A stretch of 60,000 bases of DNA from Anaeromyces robustus (GCA_002104895.1 MCFG01000047.1:90001-150000), one strand, 5' to 3'; numbered from the stretch's first letter, positions 26,856 to 40,079 are shown. Numbers and translations: made by a program. Notes: generated by a model not told the origin, from the sequence alone.

Positions 26856-29800
26856 ATGAAGGTTTATAGAAATAATAAATTAATTAAAAATGCTTTTAAA
26901 CTTTTAACGATTATTTCATCATTATATAACTCAGTAAATGGTGCTGCCAAAAATGTTACTAAAAGTGCTGTCAGTAACGATAATAAGCCAGCGGCAAATG
27001 AGAAACTTGACTGTGATTATTTAAAAACTATATATAGTGAATTAGGTTTACCAAATACTTGGAATTCTAGCGAGTGTTGTAATATTAATACAGTAAAATG
27101 TGATATTCATTCAAAAATTACAGAGATTTCGATAGGAAACATGTCAGCACATGGTCGAATAGTTGAAGATATAGGTTTTTTAACCAGTTTACAATCATTG
27201 GATTGTAATAATAATAAAATATTTGGTAAAATACCAAGTACTATAGGAAAATTAGAAAATTTAACTACATTACGATTAGACCATAATAATGTTTCAGAAA
27301 ATATACCGATAGAACTTTGTGATTTGAAAAAACTTAAAGTTTTAAATTTGGGATATAATAATTTATATGGTTCAATACCAGATAAAATTGGATCATTGAT
27401 GAATCTTCAAACATTAAATCTGGAACATAATAATCTTTCAGGAGCTTTACCGATATCTTTAAGTTATTTAAAAAATTTCACTGATATTAATTTATCCAAT
27501 AATGTTAAAATTGAAGGTGCTTTACCACCAATGGAATTTGTAACTACTTGTAATTATGATAATACAAATCTTTGTTATTTAAAAAATGAAAAATGCAAAG
27601 GATCTTCATTAACAGAATGTACTGAAGAACAAATTCAGAAGACAGAAGCTAAAAGATATCAACAATCAAATGAAAATCTAGAAGAAGATATAACAGATAT
27701 GAAAAACGATGAAGATAAAAAAAATGAAAAACCTAATGATTCTCCACTAGTTGTTAATCGTTATTATTATATTATGTTTGGTATTATTATTGTTGGTTTA
27801 GTTATAATTATTGTATTATTGGTCTTTTTCTTAAGAAAGTATTCAAAACACAAATATGATATTAGGTTAAGAAAAAGTATGACCAAAAAGCCATACTTTA
27901 TTAACCATTCTTTTGAAAATGATCAATCATTATCTACTAATGATAACGGAACCCATCATACTAATAATAATAGTATTAATAATAATAATAATAACAACAA
28001 CAACAACAACAATAACAATAATAATGGTAATCATGGTAATAATGGTAATTTAGGTCAAGTTTCACATAATAATAATTATAATTATCGTCCAATTTATCCT
28101 GATAATTTATTAGATAGTCATATGGATATAGATTTATCAAGTAATCAATTATCTAATCAATATTCATCACCTATTTTAACAATACCTGCTGCTGCCCATT
28201 CACCTACTCATCAAGCAATCATTGCTCCTCAGGTACTTAATAATTCAGATTATTTTATTATTGACCAAAATAGTAGTGCTGAGTCGCTTAATAATTATAA
28301 TCCAAATCGTAATTCGTTAGTATTAAGTAGTGGTGGTTCACTTCATGCCACTCGTCCTCATCCAAGAACTATTATTCATAATAATACTAGTCATAACAGT
28401 CCAGTCATGGCATTTACCCCTTATAATAATAATCGTTTAAGTTTTAATGGTTCATTTTATCCAAGTGGTACTACCAATAATCGTCATAGTATTGGTGTTT
28501 ATTCAAATGTAAATACTATCTTAAGCAATCATTCTGGTGGTGGTTTTTCTAATTATGGAAGAGAAGATATTATTAGTAATAGTGAACAAGCTAGTAATCG
28601 TGATGAAGAAAATAGTATCTATAATTCAAATGTTGCTATATATCAAGTAGATAAATCTGGTGAATCTTCGCCTTATTTAACTTCATCTAATATAATTCAT
28701 AATACTTCAAATTCCCATTCCAATGATAATTCTAATTCTCATGATCATACACACCAAAATGATGAATCTGGCTCACTTCATACTACTTCTAAAAAATTGG
28801 ATAATAATGAATTTGTAATAGCTGCTAATACTGTTGATGAAGGTACTAGTACTCAATATGTAAATCCGGATAGAGTTCATGGTCAACAATGTTTAGCTGA
28901 AATGGACGATCCAGTTGTTGCTGCTCTTTTAAAAAATGATCAAGAACAATCTCAAGAGCAACCAAAAAAACAATCTCAAGATGCTAATCAAGCCGAGAAT
29001 GAAAATAATAAATCAACTTCATATGAAGATGATCATAATGATACTGCTAATACAGATAATAATAATAATAATAATAATAATAGTAATAATAATGATGATG
29101 ATAATGATAATGTTAATGTTAATGATAATGATAATGATAATAAAAATAATAATGATAATAATGATAATAATAATAATGATAATAATGATAATAATAATAA
29201 TAATAATAAAGATGATGATGATGATGATGAAAATGATAATGGTAATGAAATTAATCATAACAAAAATAGAAATAATAATAATTTAAAAATTGAAACAAAT
29301 TCTCAACAAGTAGAAGTACAAGAGTCAGAATCAGAACCAGTACAACATAAATCATCAGAAAATCATACAGAAGATAATCATGCTGTTGCTACTACTTCAG
29401 TAACTACTCCTACGACCACTGCAAGTGAAAGTTCAACTCATATACTTAGTAAGGCTGAATTAGCTAAAAGAGAAAGTTCTTATATTAGAGCACATAAAAG
29501 AAAAATACCAGCTTTAATTGATAAAAGTCGTAGTCTTAGAGTAAATACAGTTATACATAGAGGAGATACTCATTCAAATAATGTGGGTCACAGAAGACGT
29601 CATTCAGCTCAATATAATCAACATCGTCTCTCTTATACCAATCCAAATAGTTTATCTATGACTAATATAGTACAATTAAATAGTCCAAATCTTATCTCTC
29701 ACCAAAATTCATATTATACACCTTCTTTACCAAAAAATATTAATCCATCTGATAGCTTATTATATGAAGCCTCAACTTCCAATAATTTTGTACAACCTCG

Positions 29801-30010
29801 CAATACTATTCTTTATAGAAATAATGAAAGATCAGCTGCTCAAAAAGAATCAGCAACAAAAACTAAACATCTTAGTATGATTAGTATTGGTAGTGCACCA
29901 AGTAGTTTTTATTTTAGTGAAGATAATAATTCACCTTCATCTTTCCAAAGTCCTACTTCAAATTCATTAGTCATTAATCCATTAGTGCCACCAAATAAAA
30001 ACAATAATGC

Positions 30011-30066
<56 letters not shown>

Positions 30067-31754
30067 TACAGGATCTTAATCATTTAACCCCTACTACTGA
30101 AGTATCTAATTCTGATCAAATATTAACATCTCTAATTCAATATAATAACCAAAGTCAAGATCAATCAATTAATCGTACAAATAGTACAACAAATATTTCT
30201 AATTTATTACGTCTTGCTAATGAAGATAATAATTTTAATATTAGTAGTAATGATCATAGTGAAATGTCTAATTCTAGTAATACCAATAGTAGTAATCGTA
30301 ATAAAAGAAGATCTAATGTTAATGATAATATTAATATTAATACTAATGTTAATGTTAATCCAGATGCCAATGTTAGTGCCAGTAGTACAAATACCACTAT
30401 TAATACCAATATCACTTCTAATGTGAATGATAGTGGAACAAGAAGCTCAAATCGTCAAAGAAATAGAAATTCAATTGAATTGATTAATAATTATTATCAA
30501 CCTAGTGTAATAAGTGTACCAAATGTTGTTAATGTTGCCAATACTTCTAATATTCCTAATGTAGGTACACCAATTAATGCATATAATATTAATGGTATAA
30601 CATATGTACCAGCTGGTACAGCTCTTCAACCTTTAACTATTAATAATACTTCACCATTAATGAATGGTCACAGTACAAATTTTATTAATGTTAATCATCC
30701 AGTTGGTGCTCAAGTATCCAATATTGTTCCAGTTCAAATTCCAGTCATAAATAATGGAGGAACAGTAACTTATGTTACTGGTTTTAATCCTAATGGATCT
30801 GTTGCTAATATAACACCGCCTACTTCTCCTATTATGCCAGCTGCACTTAATTCGCCAATTCTCACATCTACACAACCAAATTCTTCTGCTGTTATAATTA
30901 ATAATAATAATCGTAATTTATCCAGAAATCTTTCACCATCACTTTTACCAGTTGAATCAAGTCCATCTCTTCCTGTAACTTCAATTAATTTATCAAATAC
31001 AAATCGTAATGATAATTCGGTTATATCTACAAGTAGTGGTCATTTAATTCATCCTCCCTCTCCTAGATTACCACTTTTAGAATTAACTCCTAGAAATGAA
31101 ATTGTTCGTATTGATGATGACCATCATCATACAGATGCAAACACAAACATAAATACTAATACTAATATTAATACTAATACCACTAATATTAATACTAATA
31201 GCAATACTAATACTAATATTAATACTAATACTAATAGCAATACTAATACTAATGTTAATGTTAATGCTAATGATATTAATAGTAATAATATAAATGGGGA
31301 TATACCAGAAATCATTTTAAATAGTTGTACAACAACAACTGGTGATGCCACTGAAAATACTACATCTCCGGTTGTTCCACCATTGGCTAATAATAGTCCA
31401 AATCTTTTAGTTTCTAGTTTGAATGAACCACTTAGTAATCGTAGTAGTTTACAAGATAATCCTATTTATTATGATGAAGTTATTGAAGTTCCAGGAGATA
31501 ATCGTCGTATATTTAGAAGATCATATATTATAGATAATGATGATGATATATATAATCAAATTTCAAATTATGATGGACTTATTAATGCTAATGAACCGGG
31601 TAATCGTGTTTTAGATAATAGTAATAATAATCAATATACAACATATAATTATGCTGAAGATGTAGGTACAGGTGAACAAGATATTTATTATACTGAAGAA
31701 ATTGATACAGAAGATGAAGCTCCACCACCATATTCTGATACCTATCAAATTTAA
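26856..31754 (+). CDS. Leucine-rich-repeat type I membrane protein with Asn-rich tail and PPPY motif
   Basis: An uninterrupted 1632-residue frame. Residues 1-29 form a signal peptide. A cysteine-containing cap (about 50-85, with a CC pair) precedes four to five plant-type leucine-rich repeats (about 86-225) of the form LxxLxxLxLxxNxLxGxIP, followed by a Cys-rich closing cap (232-255). A single membrane segment lies at about 303-327 and is followed by a basic stop-transfer stretch. The remaining 1300 residues are predicted cytoplasmic and disordered, with runs of Asn, Asp and Thr/Asn and several Ser-Pro sites. The C-terminus ends with EDEAPPPYSDTYQI, whose PPPY is a ligand for WW domains such as those of Rsp5/Nedd4 ubiquitin ligases. 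No kinase domain is present, so this is not a plant-type receptor kinase. Role inferred: surface or secretory-pathway receptor or adaptor. The start is the first Met and directly precedes the signal peptide. Confidence 0.85.
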
Positions 31755-32108
31755 AATTTAAACATTTAAAAGTTTTTTTTTTAAAAGTTATGGAAAAAAA
31801 CAAAAAAAAACAAAAAAAAAAAAAATAAAGAACTTTGAATTAAGAGAAAAATTTTTATTATTATTAAATTTGTTATAAATTAAAAAGTTGAATATAGAAA
31901 ATATATATATATATATATTTAAATTTTTTTTATGTTATTGTTTTTAAAGAGAATAGTAATAATATTAATAAAAAATATATAATAGCTTTTTTTTTTTTTT
32001 TAAATAAAAATCATTATATATAATATAATAATTATCTTTTTATATATACAATAATATTAAAAAATTTGTTTCCTTCTTTTTTAATTTATAATTTATCTAT
32101 AATGTTAC

Positions 32109-32150
<42 letters not shown>

Positions 32151-34481
32151 TATTATTATTTAAGCATGCTTCTAAGTTAATTAGTAACATATTATAATAT
32201 AAAGAAATAATGTAATAAAATAATCTATTTAATAAATAAAAATAATTTTACATAACAAAAAGGAAAAGAAAACAGAAAACAAAACAAAAAAAAAAAAAAA
32301 GCAAAAAAGATTAAAAAAAAACAAAAAAGATTTTTTATATCTTTATTATTAATATTTTTTTTTATTAGAATTTTTTTTTAATTAAACAATAAACATTTAT
32401 TGTATATTAGTATTGATAAATATTTAAAATTATATATATTTTTTGTATTATTATATAATAAATAGTTTAAATAACTTTTTAATATATTAGTATTTCAAAA
32501 TAAATAGTATTAGTATTGATAATAGATTTTATGTAAAAAAAAATATTTATCATTATTTTTTCATTAAAGAAACTTTTTTATTGAAGTTTATTAAATGAAA
32601 AAGATATTAAAAAGTTAATAATAAAAAAAAAATACTTTAAAAAAAAAAATTTTTTTTTATTAATCAATAGATTTAAAAGTTTAATTTTAAACTTTCTTTA
32701 ATAAAAGAAAAATTTGAAACTTAGCTTTTTCTTTAAAATTGGCATGTCATATAAAAAAAATAAAATAAATAAAATAATAGTCAACTTTAAAAAATAAAAA
32801 AAAAAAAATTTTTTTTTAAAACTATGCATTCTGTATTCAAAAGATCGGTTTCCTTTTTTTATAATTATTATTCTTTAAATCTCTTGTATTTATATAGTAA
32901 TTATTATTATTATTTTTATTTTATCATTTTATATTTTATTTTTAAATTTGCTATGAAAAATATATATATATATTTGCTTTAATTGCTTTAGTTGTTAATC
33001 ACTGTATATATGTTATTTCTTAATTGAAAAAAAAAAAAAAAAAAAAAAAATAACTAGATATCAGATAAATAAAATGTGTATATATATATTTTGTTTTTTA
33101 AAATTGAATTAAATGTATATAAAAGCCATTACATATATAATATTATATGCATATATAATTTTATATATTAATAAATTAATTTAATTTATATGTAATTATA
33201 TATATTTTATTTTTATAGAATTTAATTTAATTAAATGTATATGTAACTTTTTAACTACAGAAAAAAAGTTAAATTTATAAAATATTAATAAATAATTATT
33301 TTAATTATCCTATTTATGATTTATAAGAATTTCCTCATTGTTTTAATTAAATTATGATTGTTAATTTAATTATGGACTATACTAATTTAGACAGATTAAA
33401 ATTAAGAACATCTTTTTTAGATCTATAATTGATTAAAATATTATAAAAAATAATTAAAATAGAAAAAAATATATTTTAATCTTAATTTACTAATAATTAT
33501 TTAATTTACAAAATGAAGTAATTAAGTTATTAATATTTCTCTTTATTTGTTTTAGATTTCTTATTATAAAAATATTTATAAAAATCTTTTAAAATTTTAC
33601 CTCATTATTGTTACAAGTATTAAAAATATAAGATAATTATATTATTCTAAAATTTTGCAAATCATTAGCCTAATTATTTAATATATGTTTATATTATATA
33701 TTATTAAAAGAATTAAAATAATGAATATTATATAAATATTTTTAAAATTCAAAAATAAAACTTTAATGACATTCCAATTAAAAAAAAAGAATATATTATT
33801 AAGTTTATACTTATCTGTTATATAACACTATATATTAATTTATTTTCAAAAAGAAATATTATTTTTTAAATTGTTTTAATTAAAAATACTAAAAAAGAAA
33901 TTAAATTTATTTTTTTTTATCTTAATATTTTATATTGTATAATATTATTATTATAGTTCATTCTATATACATAAAATATATATATATATAAATATATAAA
34001 TATATATAATTATATAATCCAAATATTAGTGTAGCTATTTTATTATTAAAAAAAAATTAAAAAATAAAAAAGAATATAAAAAAGAAAAGTTAAAAAAATT
34101 ACACAATAGGAATTATTAAAAATAGCTTTTTTAACTTTTATTATATATATATATTTCAGATTGTTTTATGTTTAATATTTAATATATATAATGTTATCAA
34201 ACAATTATCTAATAATTAAAAACTTTTATATAAATAGGTCTTCGTTTTTCACCTTTTTTTTATTTCTATTTTTATTTGTTATAATAAATTTATTTCTGAT
34301 TGTTCAGTAAAAATTTTTGTTTTATTTGAGCAAGTAGTTAAAAAAATTTTAAGAAAATATAAAAAGCTTTTTGAGAAACAAATTATAGATAAGATAAAAA
34401 AAATTCATTTAAATCTTTTCACTTTATTATATATTATTTATTATTCTTAAGTTTTATTTTTTATTTTTTAAGTTAATTATA
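31755..34481. other. AT-rich intergenic DNA, no gene seen
   Basis: It contains poly-A (about 33030-33049) and TA runs (32116-32142) and nothing recognisable as a gene or RNA. The last 150 bases, with T-rich and A-rich blocks, presumably include the hydrolase promoter. Confidence 0.6.
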
Positions 34482-35471
34482 ATGAAATTCTCAAAATTTT
34501 TATTAACTACTGCTTTAACTATTTCTCTTGTAAATGCTAAAGCAGTTAATGGAAATATTGAATTAGAAAAAAGATCTACTGTTAATGGTGAATCTGATGT
34601 TCTTAATTTTATTTACCAATTAGGTAATAGTGCTAGTAATATCTTCAATAATTTTAGTGATATTATAAATAATGTATCCACTGATATTCGTAAGTATTAT
34701 TAAATATAAACAATTTTTTTGTTAAAAAATTAAATTGTTAATAAAGTATTTAATTTAATATTAATAAAAATTTATTTTATATAATTTTTTTTGTGAAAAG
34801 TTAATTGGTTCTACTCTACTGCTAATTATTATCAAGCCACTGATAATGCTTTAACTTATATGACAAGTTCAGAAAATGTTACAGTTTCAGAAGAATCCAA
34901 TTATTATTTCTTCGATGGTCCAGGTACTTCAAAGGCTCTTGTTTTTTACCAAGGTGCAAAAGTAGATGAACGTGCTTATGCTGGAATTATGCATAGCCTT
35001 GCTGAAAATGGTCTTGATTGCTTCCTTGTAAAAATGCCACTTCGTTTAGCTGTGTTTGGTAAAAATAAAGCAAAAAAAATTATTCAAAATCATAATGGCT
35101 ATGATGATTGGTATATGGCTGGTCATTCTTTAGGCGGTTCTTTTGCTGCTATGTATGCTAAAGATCATACAGATGTTATTGATGAAATTATTTTACTTGG
35201 TTCTTACACTGCTGTTAGTCTTCCAAGTAATTTAAAACTTCTTTCTATTGTTGCTGATAATGATGGTGTTTTAAATTGGGATAATTATCATAATAGTTTT
35301 TCAAAAGTTGCCGGTAATTATACTGAAGTTAATATTGAAGGAGGTAATCATTCTCAATTTGGTGACTATGGTTTCCAACAAGGTGATAATCCAGCTACTA
35401 TTTCTATGGAAGAACAACATCAAATTATTATTAATTCTATTCTTAATGAAGTCGGTTTAAATAATAATTAA
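34482..35471 (+). CDS. Secreted alpha/beta hydrolase
   Basis: Two exons, 34482-34689 and 34801-35471, join through a phase 1 intron with a GTAAGT donor and encode 292 residues. Exon 1 supplies a signal peptide (cleavage likely after about residue 19, VNA) and a Kex2-type site LEKR ending at residue 31. Exon 2 carries the catalytic domain: the nucleophile motif GHSLGG with Ser179, an acidic residue in VADNDGVL (Asp222 or Asp224), and His253 in GGNHSQFGDYGFQQGD. That NHxQFGxYGxQxGD ending, and the domain in general, is typical of a bacterial alpha/beta hydrolase group (Pfam Abhydrolase_5-like) common in Gram-positive bacteria. The fold and triad are visible in the sequence; the substrate is unknown, an ester or carboxymethylenebutenolide-like compound being possible. 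A bacterial origin is inferred from the motif style. Confidence 0.85.
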
Positions 35472-36055
35472 AAGTAAATATATTGAATAAAGAAGGAAAA
35501 GAATTAATTTTTTTTCCCAAAAATTAATTTTTATATATAGACAAAAAAAAATTTTTAATACTATAAAGTATTATACCCTTTTCCTTTCAATATTTATGAA
35601 GATTTTATATTAATGTTCATTAATTAGAGTTGTTATTATAATAATTAAATGAAAATATGAAACGAAATAAAAAAATTAATATATGTATATTAATATTTTA
35701 TAGTACTTGTAATTATTAATAAAAATATATATATAAATGTAAAAAACCCTTAAATTATTTATATGAAATAAAGACTTTTATTATAATAATAATTATTATA
35801 ATAATATATATAATTAATGGATAATTATAATTAATTAATAAACAAACAAGCAAATAAATAAATAAATAAATAAATAAATAAATATTATATTTAGATATAT
35901 TATTATTAATAACATATTGCTTTTTATTTTTTCATTATTAAGAAAGAATATTAATTTTAACATTCAAATATTATATTTAATAAAAGATAGTACATTATTA
36001 TTTTTTTTATTTAAACTTAAGATAATTGTTAAATAATTATAATTATAAATATCAA

Positions 36056-36101
<46 letters not shown>

Positions 36102-36263
36102 CATTATATTTCATTTCATTTTATTTTATAAAATACCAATTATTAAATAATTATTTTTTAATTCTAGATCCTTGGCATATATTAATTTAATTTTAGTTTT
36201 TTTATTTTTTTTTTTTATTTTTTTATAAATAAATAATCTTCTAATTATATGACTTTTATAAAA
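35472..36263. other. Convergent intergenic region
   Basis: This lies between the ends of the hydrolase gene (plus) and the ABC transporter gene (minus). It contains AAAT repeats (35851-35883) and a poly-T tract (36074-36101). No gene is seen; 3' end signals for both genes must lie here. Confidence 0.7.
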
Positions 36264-39200
36264 TTATTTCATAGACCATCCTTGATATTTCTCTTGAATT
36301 TCCCATAAATGTTTATAGATACCATTGTTTTTAATTAATTCGTCATGAGTTCCTTGTTCTGAAATCATACCATTATTTAAAACAACAATATTATCAGCAG
36401 TTTTAATAGTTTTAAGGTGATGAGAAATAACAATGACAGTACGTCCAGCAATTAATTCAGAAATAGCTTTTTGAACTTCTACTTCATTTTCTGGATCAAG
36501 AGAGGAGGTAGCTTCATCTAAGAGAACAACTGGTGAATTTTTAAGAATGGCTCTAGCAATAGAAATTCTTTGCTTTTCTCCACCAGATAAGGTACAACCG
36601 CCTTCTCCTACAATTGTATCATATCCATTTTGTAGTTTCATAATAAATTCATGAGCACAAGCTTTTTTAGCAGCTTCAATAATTTCATCTTGGCTGGCAT
36701 CTTCTCTACCAAATTTAATATTATTCATAATAGTATCCTGGAAAAGATAAACGTCTTGGAATACAATAGAAATATTTTTCATGTATAATTCTGGATCAAT
36801 TTTTGAGATGTCTTCCCCTGCAAAAGTAATCTTACCATTATTAGCATCATAGAATTTAGATATTAATTTAAGAATTGTGGTTTTACCAGAACCGGAAGGT
36901 CCTACTAAAGCAGTCAGAGATCCTTGCTTCATAACAATATTAATATCCTTCAATATATATTCATCTGTTGATTTTTTAGTAGATTTACTGTCATCTAAAT
37001 ATTTGAAATCGACATGTTCAAAAATTATATCTTTATTGGGTTCATAGTGGACATCAGTAGTACCTTCCTGGATTTGAAGATCAAGGAATTTCTGAATACG
37101 TTTACCAGCAACATTGAAATATCTAACTTCAGCGACACTGACCAAGGCTCTTACCAATGGATCATACACTCTGGAACCAATGATAACAAAAGTAACAAAG
37201 GTAGAAACTTTAATATCACCATTTTTCAAAAGGTAGGCTCCAACTAATAATAAGAAAAAAATTCCACTGTGAGCTATTGTAGTAGACAAACTAACAACAG
37301 GTCCAAGACCAAATTCTAATTTAATGGAATCTATCATTAATTTACGGAATGATTTTTCTAAACGATCAAATTTTTTACCAATTAAATTATAGGCTTTAAT
37401 ACAACGAATACCTCTCATATATTCATGGAAACTGTTACCAGCTTCTACCCTGGAATTTAATTGTCTTGAACTAAGCCTGTTTTGATATGAGGTTGACAAA
37501 AGAAGAATTAATACACCAACAGGAAGAGGAAGAAATGTGGCCAAATCTAAACGCCAGTCTATGAAGAATAAAGCAACAAAAGCAACTATTGGCATTACAG
37601 AAGCACCTACTAATTGAGGAAGATAATGTGATGAACAAGTTTCTATTGATAAAAAGTCATTTATTAAAATATTAACTATTTCTCCTGGATCCTTGGAATA
37701 TATTGTACCAAGAGGAAGGCGACGAACATGCTCAGCTAATTTAATTCTTCCAAGTGAACTCGTTTTATGGGCTTCATAGTAACAATGATTAAAGGCAGGA
37801 ACTTGGGCTAAATACATTACAAAGATGTACATTAGTAAAACAACACTGATAATCCATATTTTTGTAAAATTGATGGGTTTTTCGGATCCGTCAAAAGCAT
37901 CAAAAACTGTTTGAATTACCACTACTGTTAAACCAAATGGGAAAATATTGATTAAATTAGCAATAAAGGTAAATAAAATAGCTTTATAGAGATTTTTAGG
38001 ATGACCACAAGTAATATTATATAAAATACCAAGATGTTCTGATATTATAGTATTTTTTTTAGGGGTACTCTTAGTACGAAGAGCTTTGTATTTATCTTCG
38101 GTTTGTTCAGAAATTGGAGAAGAAGAAGCTTTTTTAACGGAAGAAGTAACATTTTCATTGTGACTATTATTTGGTTTTAATGGTGATATCATTTCACTAG
38201 ATGTTTTCTTATTAGAAATGAACCATTTAGAAGAACTGATGTAGGCATTCCACATAGAAGAATAAAAACCTTGATTATTTAATAGTTGATCATGCTTTCC
38301 TTGTTCAATAATTTTACCTTCATTAATAACTAAAATATTATCTGCAGATTTAACAGTATTTAGATTATGAGCAATAACAATAACAGTTTTGTCTTTAATT
38401 AATTCCTTCAAGGCTAATTGAATGTTATATTCATTTTCAGGATCAGAAAAAGCAGTGGCTTCATCTAAAACTAAAATTGGTGATTTTTTAAGAATGGCAC
38501 GAGCAATACAAATTCTTTGTTGTTCACCACCTGAAAGTAATACACCATCTTTATCATCGGGACTACCAATAATTGTTTCATATTTTTGTGGTAAATTTTC
38601 AATAAATTCATGACATTGAGCAGCTTTAGCAGCGGCAATGACATCTTCTTTTGTAGCATTAGGTCTACCAATAGAAATATTATTGAAAACGGTATCATTA
38701 AAAAGGAATGAATCCTGAAACACAAATGAAATGATATTCATTAAATCATTATATTTAATTTCTTTTACATTTATTCCTCCAATACAAATTTCACCTTTTT
38801 CAACGTCCCAAAATCTTGGAATTAAATTACCAATAGTAGATTTACCCGAACCAGATGGTCCAACTAAGGCTGTAATTTTTCCATTTTCTGCTTCAAAACT
38901 AATATTACTTAAAGCATCTCTATCACTATTTCTTGATTTTTTTGTTTCTTTGTAATTAAAGGTAACATTTTTAAAAGTAACATTATACTTTGTTGGTATT
39001 TTAGGATTTTCTGGTTGAGGGATGATATCTTCATTAAGAATAGCATCAATTCTATAATTACCTTCTTTAATAGCTTCAAGATTAATAACCATCATTAATA
39101 AGTTACGGAGAGGGGTTGAAAGAGAAGGCCCCATAATAATGAAAAAGATATAATCTAATGCTAAGGATAAATCTTTTTCATTTCTTGATAATAATAATGC

Positions 39201-40079
39201 ACCTACTGGGATGATAAAAATTGCAAAAGATTCAAGCAAGGCAACAAAATAACACATTCCAGTACGATAAACATTACAACAATTAATGGCATTCTCGCGA
39301 CATTTATGTATATCATCAGCTAATCTATGGAATGAAAAAACATCTTTACCAAAAATTTTTATAATTTGAATACCATAAATGAATTGAACAACTGAACCAC
39401 TAATTTTATCACAAATATCAAAATATTCTTTTTGTAATTCCATTGATCTTTTACTAAACATACCAGCAAACTGGCATAGAATAGCTAAAATGAAAACTAC
39501 AATACAAACAATCGTTAAAATAATATTAAATCGTAAGAAAATAATAATACTAAAGACAACGGTTGCTAACACTTTAACAATATCTGGTATTGTATGAGCA
39601 ATAAAAAGTTCAATTTTTTCTACATTTTGCTCTAATGTTTTACTGATTGCTCCAGTAGTTGTACTACTTAAATAACCTAAAGGTAAAAAACCAATATGTT
39701 CAGCAATGCGTACTCTAATATTATAAAGAACAGTATAGGCAGCTATATGAGAGAAACCTAAACTGACTCCTTCGAAAAAAACTACAAAAGCAAATGAAAC
39801 GGCAGCAACAATGCCCCATTTTATCATTATTTGACTGTCATTTTCAATATCGTTTCCTTTTCTAGTATTATTAGAGTAAAATACATAATTTTTTAATAAT
39901 ATTTGTAAAATGAAATATATAGATATGTATGGTACAAGAGAGCATGCAGCTGCTACTATAGAGAAAAAGGAAGAAAGATATAATAAAATTTTTTTTTCTT
40001 CCGCCATTTCAAATAATCTGGATATTCCTTTTTTAGTGTATTTTTTTAAATGATTTGAATATTTATCTTCGAAATCCAT
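36264..40079 (-). CDS. Fused double ABC transporter, bacterial IrtAB/YbtPQ-like
   Basis: A single 1271-residue intronless frame with the order TMD-NBD-TMD-NBD. Half one has membrane helices at about 30-330, Walker A GPSGSGKST (407-415), signature LSGGEQQR (515-522), Walker B PILVLDEATAFSDPENE (from 534), and an H-loop His in VIAHNL. Half two has helices at about 695-970, Walker A GPSGSGKTT (1060-1068), LSGGEKQR (1164-1171), DEATSSLDPENE, and VISHHL. Both ATP sites look complete. The EATAFSDPENE form is typical of bacterial siderophore-type ABC pairs such as YbtP/YbtQ and IrtA/IrtB and their many Clostridial relatives, where the halves are separate neighbouring genes. A polar Ser/Lys-rich linker (about 620-685) joins the halves here. 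The absence of any mitochondrial or vacuolar targeting signal suggests an endomembrane or plasma membrane location. Substrate unknown. Typical fungal full-size exporters (Ste6, Pgp) are an alternative but fit the motifs less well. Confidence 0.93.
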   Translation of the reverse strand: MDFEDKYSNHLKKYTKKGISRLFEMAEEKKILLYLSSFFSIVAAACSLVPYISIYFILQILLKNYVFYSNNTRKGNDIENDSQIMIKWGIVAAVSFAFVVFFEGVSLGFSHIAAYTVLYNIRVRIAEHIGFLPLGYLSSTTTGAISKTLEQNVEKIELFIAHTIPDIVKVLATVVFSIIIFLRFNIILTIVCIVVFILAILCQFAGMFSKRSMELQKEYFDICDKISGSVVQFIYGIQIIKIFGKDVFSFHRLADDIHKCRENAINCCNVYRTGMCYFVALLESFAIFIIPVGALLLSRNEKDLSLALDYIFFIIMGPSLSTPLRNLLMMVINLEAIKEGNYRIDAILNEDIIPQPENPKIPTKYNVTFKNVTFNYKETKKSRNSDRDALSNISFEAENGKITALVGPSGSGKSTIGNLIPRFWDVEKGEICIGGINVKEIKYNDLMNIISFVFQDSFLFNDTVFNNISIGRPNATKEDVIAAAKAAQCHEFIENLPQKYETIIGSPDDKDGVLLSGGEQQRICIARAILKKSPILVLDEATAFSDPENEYNIQLALKELIKDKTVIVIAHNLNTVKSADNILVINEGKIIEQGKHDQLLNNQGFYSSMWNAYISSSKWFISNKKTSSEMISPLKPNNSHNENVTSSVKKASSSPISEQTEDKYKALRTKSTPKKNTIISEHLGILYNITCGHPKNLYKAILFTFIANLINIFPFGLTVVVIQTVFDAFDGSEKPINFTKIWIISVVLLMYIFVMYLAQVPAFNHCYYEAHKTSSLGRIKLAEHVRRLPLGTIYSKDPGEIVNILINDFLSIETCSSHYLPQLVGASVMPIVAFVALFFIDWRLDLATFLPLPVGVLILLLSTSYQNRLSSRQLNSRVEAGNSFHEYMRGIRCIKAYNLIGKKFDRLEKSFRKLMIDSIKLEFGLGPVVSLSTTIAHSGIFFLLLVGAYLLKNGDIKVSTFVTFVIIGSRVYDPLVRALVSVAEVRYFNVAGKRIQKFLDLQIQEGTTDVHYEPNKDIIFEHVDFKYLDDSKSTKKSTDEYILKDINIVMKQGSLTALVGPSGSGKTTILKLISKFYDANNGKITFAGEDISKIDPELYMKNISIVFQDVYLFQDTIMNNIKFGREDASQDEIIEAAKKACAHEFIMKLQNGYDTIVGEGGCTLSGGEKQRISIARAILKNSPVVLLDEATSSLDPENEVEVQKAISELIAGRTVIVISHHLKTIKTADNIVVLNNGMISEQGTHDELIKNNGIYKHLWEIQEKYQGWSMK

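Noticed and set aside
29019-29286. Poly-Ile and poly-Met frames on both strands
   Set aside because: They arise from AAT/GAT codon repeats encoding the Asn/Asp runs of the LRR protein.
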